A stretch of DNA of 64,000 nt from G963676655 sp963676655 (GTDB lineage: Bacteria > Verrucomicrobiota > Lentisphaeria > Victivallales > Victivallaceae), in NCBI GenBank assembly GCA_963676655.2, contig CAXXKX010000002.1, forward strand, positions 1,054,001-1,118,000, in the 5' to 3' direction. Below are positions 51,567-59,756 of this stretch, in pieces. Made by a program: the position numbers and the translations under genes. How positions within the stretch are numbered: the first letter of the stretch is position 1; the number at the start of each line of letters is the position of its first letter. The notes beneath the pieces are model-generated. The model did no database searches and had not been told where the DNA came from. It worked only from the letters and a program-made list of their open reading frames with translations.

Positions 51567-52724
51567 TTATTTCGCTGTTTGAAAAATTTTCCTTATCGTA
51601 TCCGATGTCATATTGTTTTTCTCGCCGAATGAACCGTAAAACCCGATAGCTTCGTTGATGATAAGCTCCGTATCCACAGTCAATCCCGCCTCGGTAAAGG
51701 TGGTTGGCAGGCCAACCGACTTGAAGAAATCGATGATGGCGCCAATGCAGGCTTTTGCCGCGTCGTCATTATCCTGTTCGGTAATTTCAAATACTCTTCT
51801 GGCGCATTGCGCGAGTTTTGATTTTTTATCTTCGATCATTACTTTCAAAATGGCGGGGTATAATGATGACAGAGATCTGGCGTGGACAATGCCGTAATGT
51901 GCCGTCAGATAGTGGCCAATGCGGTGACAGGCAAAATCGACCGGCACTCCGCAGCCCAGTTGACCGTTCAGGGCGTTGGTGGCACACCACATCATACTGG
52001 CTCGGGCCGGCAGATTATCCGGGGATTCAACCAGAACCGGGGCTATTTCCACCAGCGTCGCCAGGATAGCTTCCGCCTGACGGTCCTGTAATGGCGCGTC
52101 GACCGGATAGGTCATGTATTGTTCAACTACATGGACAAAGCAGTCGACGATGCCGTTGGCGGTCTGGTTCGGCGGCAGGGTCAGGGTGTAACGTGGATCG
52201 AGAATTGAAAATTGGGGGAACAGGCATTCGGCGCGAAAACCGTATTTGCCCTGATTCTCTTCACTGCTGATGACCGCTATATTATTCATTTCGGAGCCGG
52301 TTGCGGGAATGGTCAGGATATTGCCGAAGGGCAGGGCGGCGGTGCACGGTTGTTTGCCTAGAACAATGTTCCAACTATCAGAAAGGTTATCAAGACATGC
52401 CGCCATCGCAATATATTTAACGCCGTCGATTACCGAGCCGCCGCCGGCGGCAAGGATAAAATCAACTTTTTCATTTTTGGCGAGCATGACTGCTGAGTTG
52501 AGTTGTTCGATTTTCGGGTTCGGATCAATGCCGCCGAACTCTACGATACTTTTGCCTGACAGAGCCTTGATGATCTCGTCGTAGGCGCCGCATCTCTTCA
52601 ACGCGCTGTGCCCATAGACGATCATGATTTTTTTATAGTTGGTGACCTGGTCTGCCAATTTTTCAAGGACGGTATTTTCGCCAAAAATGATCTTGACCGG
52701 ATTGTAGTATTCAAAACTGTTCAT
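51567..52724 (-). CDS. YqhD-type iron/zinc-dependent alcohol dehydrogenase
   Basis: 385 residues from the ATG at 52724; the ATG at 52736 lies just before, and its own GGAG then serves the second. Close to Escherichia coli YqhD throughout: PVKIIFGENTVLEKLADQV, VEFGGIDPNPKIEQL, LAAGGGSVIDGVKYIA, LTIPATGSEMNNIAVIS, metal-ligand Asp and His in GIVDCFVHVVEQYMTYPVDA, and later His residues in CHRIGHYLTAHYGIVHARSL. An NADPH-dependent aldehyde reductase role is likely. Divergent from the 52933 operon. Confidence 0.88.
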   Translation of the reverse strand: MNSFEYYNPVKIIFGENTVLEKLADQVTNYKKIMIVYGHSALKRCGAYDEIIKALSGKSIVEFGGIDPNPKIEQLNSAVMLAKNEKVDFILAAGGGSVIDGVKYIAMAACLDNLSDSWNIVLGKQPCTAALPFGNILTIPATGSEMNNIAVISSEENQGKYGFRAECLFPQFSILDPRYTLTLPPNQTANGIVDCFVHVVEQYMTYPVDAPLQDRQAEAILATLVEIAPVLVESPDNLPARASMMWCATNALNGQLGCGVPVDFACHRIGHYLTAHYGIVHARSLSSLYPAILKVMIEDKKSKLAQCARRVFEITEQDNDDAAKACIGAIIDFFKSVGLPTTFTEAGLTVDTELIINEAIGFYGSFGEKNNMTSDTIRKIFQTAK

Positions 52725-52826
52725 GAGATTCTCCATTCTGTTGAATTTGCTTGATATTTAATTTAGCATTTAGGAAATGATATTCAAAAAAAAAGCAAAA
52801 ATAATCTGAAATCGGCTATAAAAAAT

Positions 52827-52855
52827 TTGTTTTATGCGTCTAATTAATGTAAAAT
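52827..52855 (+). promoter_or_regulatory. Candidate sigma-70 promoter for the 52933-59703 operon
   Basis: TTGTTT at 52827-52832 and TAAAAT at 52850-52855 with a 17-base spacer, about 78 bases before the first ATG of the operon, in the AT-rich gap between divergent genes. Good spacing and near-consensus hexamers, but AT-rich regions give such matches by chance. Confidence 0.4.
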
Positions 52856-52932
52856 AAAAGGTTTTTGTGGTCATTGAGGAAGAGATGATTGCAATGTTGA
52901 TGATTTAATGTTAATCAGGAAGGGGAGAATGT

Positions 52933-53148
52933 ATGACAGAGAATTCTATCGTCCGGAAAACGGAAAAAGCAAAGAGCAAGAAGAAAATAATTCTGCTTAT
53001 ATTATTGTTGGGGGCTCTCATTGGTCTTGCTATTGATTTGTGGATTTATTTCCGTGGACAGGATACTCCAACAGATAATTCGTCATCAAACAATAGTACC
53101 AATTCCCGGAAAATCGAGAATTCCCGTGAAACCGAGGCGAGTCGATAA
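52933..53148 (+). CDS. Small single-pass membrane protein
   Basis: 71 residues. A basic N-terminus (RKTEKAKSKKK) is followed by one membrane helix (IILLILLLGALIGLAIDLWI) and a Ser/Asn/Thr-rich tail (PTDNSSSNNSTNSRKIENSR), so N-in, tail-out topology is expected. Strong GGGGAG before the ATG at 52933. First gene of a four-gene envelope operon; the basic-N/TM start of the next protein resembles it in layout. No family recognised. Confidence 0.65.
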   Translation: MTENSIVRKTEKAKSKKKIILLILLLGALIGLAIDLWIYFRGQDTPTDNSSSNNSTNSRKIENSRETEASR

Positions 53149-53225
53149 ATGCGAACAAATCAGGGGATTACGGTCAAAACGTTGCGGAATTGTATCTAAG
53201 TTAATTATTGAAAGGATTAGATTGG

Positions 53226-56200
53226 ATGTCTGAAAAATCCGGGGAAAATAATGCTCATAACCCCAGAGCGAAAATCTGGGTTAAATTTATTCTGATTTTA
53301 TTTCTATTCGGAGTTATTGCCGGTTGCGGGATCAAGATGTTTCTTGACTATCGCCGGCAAAACCCTTCCCCTCGGAAATTGACCTGGAAAGAGAAGCTGG
53401 CTCCGGGAGATCAGACCACTGCTCCAGTTAAAGATATAGGGCCGTTGAAAAAGGAATATATTGATCTGCCTACTTCACTCATGGAGGCGAATAACCGGGA
53501 TAAGTTTGAAATAAGAAGTCTTTGTCAAAGGCAAATGATTGTGAAATCAGACGATCCGAAAATTCCGGGAAGAATAAAAATCAAGGTTATTAACTCATCG
53601 ATTATATGTCCGGCTGATATAAAAGGGCCGTTGAGAATGAAGATATATAAAGGGCAGGGGCCTTCCGGACGGTATCACCAGGTCTATGATCGGACGGTGG
53701 AAATGACGCCGTTCTGGAGCGGGCGGCATGGAGTGGTTTTGCCGACAAGATTTGATAATGCACCGGAGCAGGTTAAACAGAAATACCTGCAAAAACGCCG
53801 GGCGGATCTTCAGAGGAAGCGCGCCGGGCGGCTTGACAATGACAAGAAGTCAATTGCCAGGTTTACATATTTGGAAAAGAATAGCTTTGACCCCAAAGAC
53901 ATAAAAGTTGAATATTTTCGTTTTTTTCTTTGTGATCGCGACGGCCGCTTTATTAAAGAGGGTAAGCCCTTAAGGCTGAATGATGGGGCCGGCTTACAGG
54001 CGGAGGCGCGGTCTCGTCGAGATTCGGAAAGAAGAAAGGACAGGGATGTTTTATTACACGCCCGTCCGACTGAATTACAATGGATTGCAATGTTTCCTTA
54101 TTTTTATGGGAAATCACGTTGGCTCGAAATCTGGTCCCAAAAACCTCAATGTGTGAGTATAACCGGTTTGACTATCGACAGTATCGCATATCCGCCTGTC
54201 GTGTCGCAAGAGAGTTCGAGCAGAGGTAAAATAGGCGGAAAAAATAATACGCCGATCTGGTGTTCAAGACTGAGTTTGGCGTATCCGTTTGGCGGGACGG
54301 TTGAACTCCGGTTTACGTATAAAACCCGGGACGGGAAGTTGAAAAAAGACGAGTTTAAGTTTTATTTGCCGCCGTCGCCTCCAGCGCTCAATTTGAAAGT
54401 CGATAAGGCGGCAAAAAGCGTAGAGATCAAATGGGACAGCTTGGCATCGGAAATTAACTCATCTGATTATTTGACGATGCCGCAGCTGCAGTTGATGAAA
54501 AATAACCGGCTGTTAAAACTTTTTAAACCGGGAGTCGAAAATATTTATAGGGACAAAGATGTTTTCCTGAACGAGCCTCTTACCTATAAAATGCGGCTTA
54601 CAGGAGGGGAATGCCGGACAACTCGCTGGACGTCCGCCAGCGGCCCGGAAAAGATAAAACTGAAGATTAATTTTCTGGATAATCCTTTCGCGGAAAAAGG
54701 CGAATATACCATTATCAATGGTAAAGGAGCCAAACCGCATCCGGTGCGGGTTGAGTTACTGAAGAGTTCTATCTGCTATGAGAATACCGGGGAGACTGTC
54801 TGTCGGGCGTTGGAGGCAATTATCAAGACGGTTAACGCTCAGCAGGATATGGTGGTGTATGACCGTCAGTCCCGGGATTACATTATTGATGAAAAATATT
54901 TTGCGTTGACAGATGACCTGAAAAAACAATTTTTGATGAGCGAAGCGGATTATGCGATTCAATTAAAAGATTTTTCCCGTCAGGACGGCAACGGCGTTGA
55001 AGTTTGGTTGTTAAAGAAAGTCATTGACGGGGTGCGGGGGCGGAAGGATACTGAATACTGGAGGGTAGGAGAAGTTAAAGTCGGTTACGACATCAGGTCA
55101 ATGGCCGGCATCGTGGAAAATTTGATTGCGAAGATTCGCGCGACTCTTGACTTTGAGACATGTCACGATCTCCGGAAAAAGAGCATCAAGCCGGCGAATG
55201 TGATTTGTCCGGTATTTTTACCGGTCAACGAGAAAAGCGTGATATTGAACTATGAAGCAATATGTGAATCGCTGTTTTTAGCTTTGGGTGACCAGAATGA
55301 TAATGTCAAGATTATTTCCCGTGCCGACTGGGACCAGGTTTTCAGAGAGAGGATTGCCCGTTTCGATATGGGACACAGTATTATTGATAAAATGGTCAGG
55401 GAGGTTTTGCTGATCGGACGGATGTGGCGACACGGTTCAGGAAAGAGTTATTATATTCAGGCTTGTGACGCATTTACCGGAGAGGTTCTGGATAGTCGGA
55501 TTATTAGCGGAAAAATTCAGGATGTCTCGCGACAGATGGCAGAATGGATATCCAGACTCCGGTTAAGCGATAACATCAAAGCTGATTTCAAGTTCTCTCA
55601 ATTCTATGAAGGATATGTGAAAAGAATCCTTATGCAACCATGGCGGATAAAGACCAGTTTCTTGAAAAATTATGGTCCCTCGATCTGGCGCCATCAGCCC
55701 TGGTACTTCAGGGCCAATCTTGCAAAACGCACTCCGGGAGAAATCAGGAAAAATGAGAGTTTTCATGCTTTTGTAAGACGGCAGTGGAATGATGGCTTCA
55801 GGGCCAGAGCTATTGAAATGCTTGAAGATGAATGGGCCAAATCGAAAAAAACTCTCACCGGTTACATGTTGTCACAATACTACGGTGTGACCGGTAACGC
55901 TAAAGGCGCTTTACAGTTATATGATATTCTGCTGCAGCGGGATGATTGTCCGGATGTCGTGGCACAAAATTATAATATAGTAAAGAAGAAAGCCGCTAAA
56001 CAGGTTGGGAAACCGGTTAGCTCCTCATTATTGCTGGTACCGGTGGTAACGCCGAAAATTCTCGAACCTGCTTTGCCGGAATTACTGAAGTTATATAAAG
56101 GATATTTTGATGGCCAGTCCCGGTCCCGCAGTGAAGGTAGTCCGATGGGTAAAGCTGAGATGGATAAATATTTGAATAAATATTATTTTATCGACCGTAA

Positions 56201-57350
56201 TCAAGTATATGCTGAATGGGCTCCGAACCAGCCTTGTCGGACAGGTATGTTGGCTCTGTCCGTTCCGTGGAATGAGCTACGGCAGGATTTGGAAAACGGA
56301 TATTTCAGAAGTTTTGGAATGATTGACAAAAGTTATCACCGAGCCGCGAAGAATAATTCTCTTTCCGGTTATCTGCTGAACAAGTGGTACTTGCCTAAAA
56401 AAAGTGATGTTACTCAGTCGTTGACCCCGCAAAATATTTTTTTGGTTGCCGGTTGGAATTCAATCAATCCGCTTGCAGAGTCAATCAATGGTGACATCTC
56501 ATTTACAAAACTGGGTTATTTTTTCCCGTTTTATCCATGTTCCAGTAAAATTGGCTGTTTATATGATCATTCAATTTTAAGGGGAATTATGGAACTTCTC
56601 CGGCATCCGGATATGGCAATGCCGAAGTATTCCTATTACGATCGAGCTACGAAAGGTTACATTGTGACTGTGACTGTAGCTGAAGATATTTTACGTTATT
56701 ACGCAAATATGGCTTTGACCACTTATAAGCATATGCTGAGTAATCGGCATGGTCTCGATGTATCTCAATTCAAACTGCATGAATTGTTGTGTCTTGAATA
56801 TTTTGCTCAAAAGAACGAGGCGGGGCTTTCTGATCTTTTTAAGAAGATTATCGCGATAAAGCTGCCGGAGTCTCGGGAGCAATATCGCCGGAGCCGATTC
56901 GGCGAAGCGTTTGTGATTTTCATGGCATACCGGAAAGACCCGGCGGCGATTAAGTTATGCGGAGAGCTTGACTGCGAGCGTGACAAGGCTCATGAATACG
57001 CTTACCTACTGGCGAAAGCAGGCTTGAATAAAGAGGCCGGGGCCATGATTCGCGGAGCCTATTTTTCGGTCAATGCCGATGCCGCTTCTATTCGTTGGGC
57101 GCCGGTCCGGTTCCTTAATTATTTTCTGGAAAACTATTATCTGAGATGTGATTCGGACATGTATCGGTATCTGCTGTTCGGAGTTCGTAATGACCGGGCC
57201 GCGAGGAATTTATTCATGGAAAACTGGAACAATGAGGGCATAAATCAGTATTTTGGTTGTCCCCCGGCCGTTGCCTATCAGAAATGGCGTGAGGAACATT
57301 TGAAAAAACTGGAAGATTTGAAAATAAACGCGAAAGTTAAATTGCAATGA
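53226..57350 (+). CDS. Giant envelope protein with two CsgG/TolB-like segments
   Basis: 1374 residues from the ATG at 53226 (AAGGA about ten bases upstream). Residues 17-40 are hydrophobic and include IAGC (Cys34), so it is either a lipoprotein or a signal-anchored protein facing outward. The first 500 residues are beta-rich. Segments 512-641 (VCRALEAIIKTVNAQ, EADYAIQLKDF) and 657-775 (NVICPVFLPVNEKS, NVKIISRADWDQVFRERIAR, FTGEVLDSRIISGKI) read like the CsgG/TolB-N fold in the small protein at 59224 (VKMVEREEIDKIIRERKLKR). The rest is helical, with a TPR-like stretch near 860-920. Overlaps the next gene by four bases. No family recognised for the whole protein. Confidence 0.7.
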   Translation: MSEKSGENNAHNPRAKIWVKFILILFLFGVIAGCGIKMFLDYRRQNPSPRKLTWKEKLAPGDQTTAPVKDIGPLKKEYIDLPTSLMEANNRDKFEIRSLCQRQMIVKSDDPKIPGRIKIKVINSSIICPADIKGPLRMKIYKGQGPSGRYHQVYDRTVEMTPFWSGRHGVVLPTRFDNAPEQVKQKYLQKRRADLQRKRAGRLDNDKKSIARFTYLEKNSFDPKDIKVEYFRFFLCDRDGRFIKEGKPLRLNDGAGLQAEARSRRDSERRKDRDVLLHARPTELQWIAMFPYFYGKSRWLEIWSQKPQCVSITGLTIDSIAYPPVVSQESSSRGKIGGKNNTPIWCSRLSLAYPFGGTVELRFTYKTRDGKLKKDEFKFYLPPSPPALNLKVDKAAKSVEIKWDSLASEINSSDYLTMPQLQLMKNNRLLKLFKPGVENIYRDKDVFLNEPLTYKMRLTGGECRTTRWTSASGPEKIKLKINFLDNPFAEKGEYTIINGKGAKPHPVRVELLKSSICYENTGETVCRALEAIIKTVNAQQDMVVYDRQSRDYIIDEKYFALTDDLKKQFLMSEADYAIQLKDFSRQDGNGVEVWLLKKVIDGVRGRKDTEYWRVGEVKVGYDIRSMAGIVENLIAKIRATLDFETCHDLRKKSIKPANVICPVFLPVNEKSVILNYEAICESLFLALGDQNDNVKIISRADWDQVFRERIARFDMGHSIIDKMVREVLLIGRMWRHGSGKSYYIQACDAFTGEVLDSRIISGKIQDVSRQMAEWISRLRLSDNIKADFKFSQFYEGYVKRILMQPWRIKTSFLKNYGPSIWRHQPWYFRANLAKRTPGEIRKNESFHAFVRRQWNDGFRARAIEMLEDEWAKSKKTLTGYMLSQYYGVTGNAKGALQLYDILLQRDDCPDVVAQNYNIVKKKAAKQVGKPVSSSLLLVPVVTPKILEPALPELLKLYKGYFDGQSRSRSEGSPMGKAEMDKYLNKYYFIDRNQVYAEWAPNQPCRTGMLALSVPWNELRQDLENGYFRSFGMIDKSYHRAAKNNSLSGYLLNKWYLPKKSDVTQSLTPQNIFLVAGWNSINPLAESINGDISFTKLGYFFPFYPCSSKIGCLYDHSILRGIMELLRHPDMAMPKYSYYDRATKGYIVTVTVAEDILRYYANMALTTYKHMLSNRHGLDVSQFKLHELLCLEYFAQKNEAGLSDLFKKIIAIKLPESREQYRRSRFGEAFVIFMAYRKDPAAIKLCGELDCERDKAHEYAYLLAKAGLNKEAGAMIRGAYFSVNADAASIRWAPVRFLNYFLENYYLRCDSDMYRYLLFGVRNDRAARNLFMENWNNEGINQYFGCPPAVAYQKWREEHLKKLEDLKINAKVKLQ

Positions 57351-59197
57351 AAAAGTTTATCTCAGCTTGCTTACTGTTACTATCCCTGACCATTTCCAGC
57401 ATAGCTGCAGTCACATTCAGGCACGGCCCCGCTTTTAACGCTTATGGCAAATTATCTGTAACCGGGGTGAACGGAAAAGAAATATTATTCGGCTATTCTT
57501 ATATGAAACAATGGCAAAAAGTTGGGTTTTACAGATCCAATCAGGAATATATCTCTTGGGAATACGAGAAGTTTCTACGGAAAAAATTATTTAACCAGAG
57601 CTTTTTTCCTTATGATAAATCAATCACGCTGATGGATAAGGTGACTGAAGGCCTGATGTACGGCAAGGTAATGTCGGATGATTTGCAGCTTTTACTCTAC
57701 TTGAGAATCTGCAGAACATCAAGTCCGGCCGGTTGGAATAGCGAACAGTTGAAAATATATTATTTGTTGCAGAGAAACGGAATTGCCGGAGACAAATGCA
57801 TCAAAGAGTTTGTCGAAAAAATGCGCAGCCGGAGCAGAGTTTTTCTGGCAACTAAAATGGCTTCCATGGACAAGTCGTATGGGCCTTTGCGAAGCCAAAC
57901 TGTCGAACAGTTGCGGCAGCCGGAATTTAACAAATACCTCCAGGCGTTCAAGCGGATGTCCGGCGGTGTGCTGTATACCGATATGAAGACATATTGGCTC
58001 AAAGACTGGAGCAATATGGCAATTATCAGGGCAATGCTCAAACCAAATATTATTGGCGCAAAAAACCTGAATGCATTTTGTAATTTTGCCGGCGGTCAGG
58101 AGGCTCTGCCGGATGACGTGGCGCAAATGATTATCGCCCGTTTTAAACTTAATACGGATCAGCCGGACATTGCCGTACCAATGCTGAGAATGATCGGACT
58201 TAATCAACAGTTGACGACAGCGTTATTGAAAAGCTTTAATTACATAAAAATCAAAAGAAAAGAGTTTGCGCCGGAATACAACGCCATGGTGTTAGCCCGG
58301 GGCGGTAATAGAATTCAATGGAATCTTTATCCGTGGTTTTTTTTCACATACGCTAATGCAATCGGGGATTACAACAAAGCTTACGATTTATTTAAATCGG
58401 TTATTAACCATACCCTTGACCTGAATAAATATGGTTTGTACTGCAATCCAGGAATGTATACCAATAGTATTTCAGCGCTCTTATGTGGAAGCAGTAATTT
58501 ATCCGACGCTAACGCCCGGGAGATAATGTTGGTGCATGGCTATTCGATGCGGGACTGGAGCAAGCAGCCGAATGATAAATTTGCCAAATTGCTCAAGCCT
58601 GAAAACGAGAAAAGTGTAAAAGCGGCGCAAATGTTCCCTTTTTCATCATTGCTTCCGCCGATGCAGGAAAAAGTGTTTAACCATTTGTTGAGTCAGGTAT
58701 CTAAGAAAACTCATGACCGGGAGCAACTAACGCGCAATCTGGCTACCCTGGCCGGAGTTGATGACCCGGCATACCGGGTCAGGTTGCTGCATCACCTGTT
58801 CAAAGAGCTTATGAAATCAGGGCCTAATCATGTGCAATGTGCTGAAACTCTGCAGGGAATCGCGCCGTTTATGCTTAAAGAGATAATTAAATTTGCCAAC
58901 AGCAGCGATCCGGCAACGAGTATTGCCGCTTGTCAACTGATAGGATCAACCGGGAAATACGGTAAATCGGCAGCACCTGAATTAAGAAAACTTTTATCTC
59001 TAAATAATAACTTCACAATCAAAATTGCTTGCATGTTGGCATTGGTGGAAATTGGAGACCACGATAGTGTCAAGGTGTTTGAAAAATACTTGAAAGCTAA
59101 AAACCGGTTGCTTGCTAAAGTTGCTGGACAGTCTATCAAAATGCTTAAACCGGTCAAGGAATCTTATGAATTTTACGACACGGTGCGGAATAACTGA
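57347..59197 (+). CDS. Secreted helical protein with C-terminal HEAT repeats
   Basis: 616 residues. Signal peptide KKFISACLLLLSLTISSIAA, cleaved near residue 21. Mostly helical mature chain; residues about 500-605 are HEAT-like repeats: EIIKFANSSDPATSIAACQL, STGKYGKSAAPELRKLLSLN, IKIACMLALVEIGDHDSVKV, AKNRLLAKVAGQSIKMLK. Such repeats are protein-binding scaffolds. ATGA overlap with the giant gene upstream (57347-57350) means coupled translation, so the two products are probably partners in the periplasm. No family recognised for the N-terminal 480 residues. Confidence 0.72.
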   Translation: MKKFISACLLLLSLTISSIAAVTFRHGPAFNAYGKLSVTGVNGKEILFGYSYMKQWQKVGFYRSNQEYISWEYEKFLRKKLFNQSFFPYDKSITLMDKVTEGLMYGKVMSDDLQLLLYLRICRTSSPAGWNSEQLKIYYLLQRNGIAGDKCIKEFVEKMRSRSRVFLATKMASMDKSYGPLRSQTVEQLRQPEFNKYLQAFKRMSGGVLYTDMKTYWLKDWSNMAIIRAMLKPNIIGAKNLNAFCNFAGGQEALPDDVAQMIIARFKLNTDQPDIAVPMLRMIGLNQQLTTALLKSFNYIKIKRKEFAPEYNAMVLARGGNRIQWNLYPWFFFTYANAIGDYNKAYDLFKSVINHTLDLNKYGLYCNPGMYTNSISALLCGSSNLSDANAREIMLVHGYSMRDWSKQPNDKFAKLLKPENEKSVKAAQMFPFSSLLPPMQEKVFNHLLSQVSKKTHDREQLTRNLATLAGVDDPAYRVRLLHHLFKELMKSGPNHVQCAETLQGIAPFMLKEIIKFANSSDPATSIAACQLIGSTGKYGKSAAPELRKLLSLNNNFTIKIACMLALVEIGDHDSVKVFEKYLKAKNRLLAKVAGQSIKMLKPVKESYEFYDTVRNN

Positions 59198-59223
59198 TTA
59201 CAGTTGGAAAGGGATTTTTTTGA

Positions 59224-59703
59224 ATGAAATTTATCATCAGCTTTATTGTTTTTGTAGTATTAACATTACCCGCCTTGTCCGCCCCAAAATCGGTTATTGC
59301 CGTGTTTGATTTTTACGGGGTCAGAGGCAGGGCGTCGGATGTCGGTTCCAAACTGAGTTTGCTGATTTTTGCTCAATTGAGTTTGAAAGATGGGGTTAAG
59401 ATGGTCGAACGGGAAGAAATCGACAAGATCATCAGGGAACGTAAATTAAAGCGTTCCGGTCTGGTTAAGCAAAACTTCATGGAGATTGCCGCGCTGGTCA
59501 ATGCTGATTATATAGTTACCGGCAGGATCTATGATGCCGAAGGCAGCAGGATTATCAATTTGAAACTGACCAAATGTTCTGATGGCAAGATATCCGGAAA
59601 GATGCTTCTGGCTGACCCGAAAAAGAAAGATTATCTGGAAAATGCGGCAATCCGGGCTGCGACCTATATAGCGAAAAAAATCACTCCAGAAAAGCGGCCG
59701 TGA
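59224..59703 (+). CDS. CsgG/LpoB-like secreted protein
   Basis: 159 residues. Signal peptide FIISFIVFVVLTLPALSA, then SVIAVFDFYGVRGRASDVGS, LLIFAQLSLKDGVKMVEREE, IDKIIRERKLKRSG, NADYIVTGRIYDAEGSRIIN and KLTKCSDGKISGKMLLADPK: the standard strand-helix order of the CsgG/LpoB/TolB-N fold, in which a nascent signal of this type acts in envelope assembly or regulates penicillin-binding proteins. Nothing for a CsgG pore (transmembrane hairpins) is present, so a soluble periplasmic regulator or adaptor is likelier. Last gene of the operon, followed by a hairpin. Confidence 0.75.
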   Translation: MKFIISFIVFVVLTLPALSAPKSVIAVFDFYGVRGRASDVGSKLSLLIFAQLSLKDGVKMVEREEIDKIIRERKLKRSGLVKQNFMEIAALVNADYIVTGRIYDAEGSRIINLKLTKCSDGKISGKMLLADPKKKDYLENAAIRAATYIAKKITPEKRP

Positions 59704-59706
59704 CCA

Positions 59707-59742
59707 CAAAAAAAAGCGGTCAGGTGAGTTGCCTGACCGCTT
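59707..59742 (-). terminator. Strong intrinsic terminator
   Basis: AAGCGGTCAGG-TGAGTTG-CCTGACCGCTT, a perfect 11-pair stem at 59714-59742. Read on the minus strand it is followed directly by a run of about eight T (59715-59708), so it terminates the operon ending at 59757. For the plus-strand CsgG-like gene ending at 59703 it offers a hairpin without a T-run. Confidence 0.85.
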
Positions 59743-59756
59743 GCCGGAGGTAACGT

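Noticed and set aside
52933..59703. Curli-type secretion (CsgG pore) operon
   Set aside because: The CsgG-like protein is only 159 residues and lacks the transmembrane hairpins; no CsgE, CsgF or curlin repeats are present.
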